A DNA stretch of 15,872 bases from Enterobacteriaceae bacterium UBA7338 (GTDB taxonomy: Bacteria > Pseudomonadota > Gammaproteobacteria > Enterobacterales > Enterobacteriaceae): positions 395,247 to 411,118 of the forward strand of contig DKPJ01000012.1 of the NCBI GenBank assembly GCA_002480085.1. Direction: 5' to 3'. The notes beneath the pieces were generated by a model. That model ran no database searches, was not told the origin of the DNA, and was given only the letters and a program-made list of their open reading frames with translations. Within the stretch, counting starts at the first letter, position 1. Each line of letters opens with the position of its first letter. Below, one piece after another: positions 15,437 through 15,872 of this stretch. The translations under genes were made by a program, and so were the position numbers.

Positions 15437-15457
15437 ACAAGAGTACGGAACCCACTC

Positions 15458-15872
15458 ATGGATATTCGTAAGATTAAAAAACTGATCGAGCTGGTTGAAG
15501 AATCAGGCATCTCCGAACTGGAAATTTCTGAAGGCGAAGAGTCTGTTCGCATCAGTCGCTCTGCACCTAACGCAGGCTATCCAGTGATGCAGCAGGCCTA
15601 TGCCGCACCGATGATGCAGCAGCCTGCCCTCTCTACCGCCGTTGCACCGGCACCGGCTGCAGTAGCCGACGCTCCGGCAGCAGCAGCGCAAATCAGTGGC
15701 CACATCGTACGTTCCCCAATGGTCGGGACTTTCTACCGCACCCCCAGCCCGGACGCGAAAGCCTTTATCGAAATTGGCCAGAAAGTAAACGCGGGTGACA
15801 CCCTGTGCATCGTTGAAGCGATGAAAATGATGAACCAGATCGAAGCCGATAAGTCCGGCGTGGTGAAAGCCA
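15458..15872 (+). CDS. accB: Biotin carboxyl carrier protein AccB (partial, 3' end outside window)
   Basis: AccB carries the biotin of acetyl-CoA carboxylase, shuttling carboxyl groups from AccC to AccA/AccD in the first committed step of fatty-acid synthesis. The frame is open from the ATG at 15458 to the right edge, giving 138 of about 157 residues. The N-terminal segment MDIRKIKKLIELVEESGISE is the conserved AccC-contact and autoregulatory region. An Ala/Pro/Gln-rich flexible linker spans about 35-78. The biotinyl domain begins near 80 with SGHIVRSPMVGTFYR and contains the EAMKM site with the biotin lysine at K123, one position later than E. coli K122 because of the linker length. The Shine-Dalgarno site is weak. 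accC is expected next, outside the window. Confidence 0.97.
   Translation, partial: MDIRKIKKLIELVEESGISELEISEGEESVRISRSAPNAGYPVMQQAYAAPMMQQPALSTAVAPAPAAVADAPAAAAQISGHIVRSPMVGTFYRTPSPDAKAFIEIGQKVNAGDTLCIVEAMKMMNQIEADKSGVVKA

Overview
The window is core-chromosome DNA from an enteric gammaproteobacterium of the Enterobacteriaceae. Nearly every protein aligns by eye, almost without gaps, to a known Escherichia coli or Klebsiella family member (MreB, RNase G, CsrD, AcuI, MsrP). The sequence is GC-rich. Two traits set it apart from E. coli K-12 as I remember it: a type II dehydroquinase gene (aroQ) directly before accB, and msrPQ placed between acuI and aroQ. This fits a Klebsiella/Enterobacter-like genus, but I cannot name the genus from sequence alone. 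I saw no insertion sequence, prophage, CRISPR array, tRNA or rRNA.

The left three quarters are all on the minus strand. In transcription order they read csrD (9981-11921), mreB, mreC, mreD, yhdE, rng, yhdP and tldD, the last running off the left edge. From mreB onward the genes are closely packed: mreC and mreD overlap by one base, yhdE and rng overlap by 11, and the other gaps are 9 to 90 bases. The module joins the rod-shape cytoskeleton and its membrane partners (MreBCD), a house-cleaning nucleotide pyrophosphatase (YhdE), RNase G, the AsmA-like envelope lipid-transport protein YhdP, and the metalloprotease subunit TldD. csrD, whose product steers decay of the CsrB/C regulatory RNAs, is separated from mreB by 304 non-coding bases that probably hold the mreB promoters.

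The right quarter is on the plus strand. acuI (acrylyl-CoA reductase) diverges from csrD across a 146-base promoter region. It is followed by the msrP-msrQ pair, a periplasmic methionine sulfoxide reductase with its haem membrane partner. A 245-base gap then carries a GC-rich stem-loop, a FadR-like operator candidate, a strong -10 box and a leader hairpin. aroQ and the 5' part of accB follow, 21 bases apart, as a probable aroQ-accB(-accC) operon.

Nothing looks like a new biological system. The points worth a second look are regulatory: hairpins in the mreB-mreC, rng-yhdP and acuI-msrP gaps, face-to-face csrD/acuI promoters, a helically phased direct repeat upstream of mreB, and the FadR-like site before aroQ-accB. 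Several genes have long alternative in-frame upstream starts (TTG, GTG or ATG) that I rejected in favour of starts with better Shine-Dalgarno sites and family-typical lengths.
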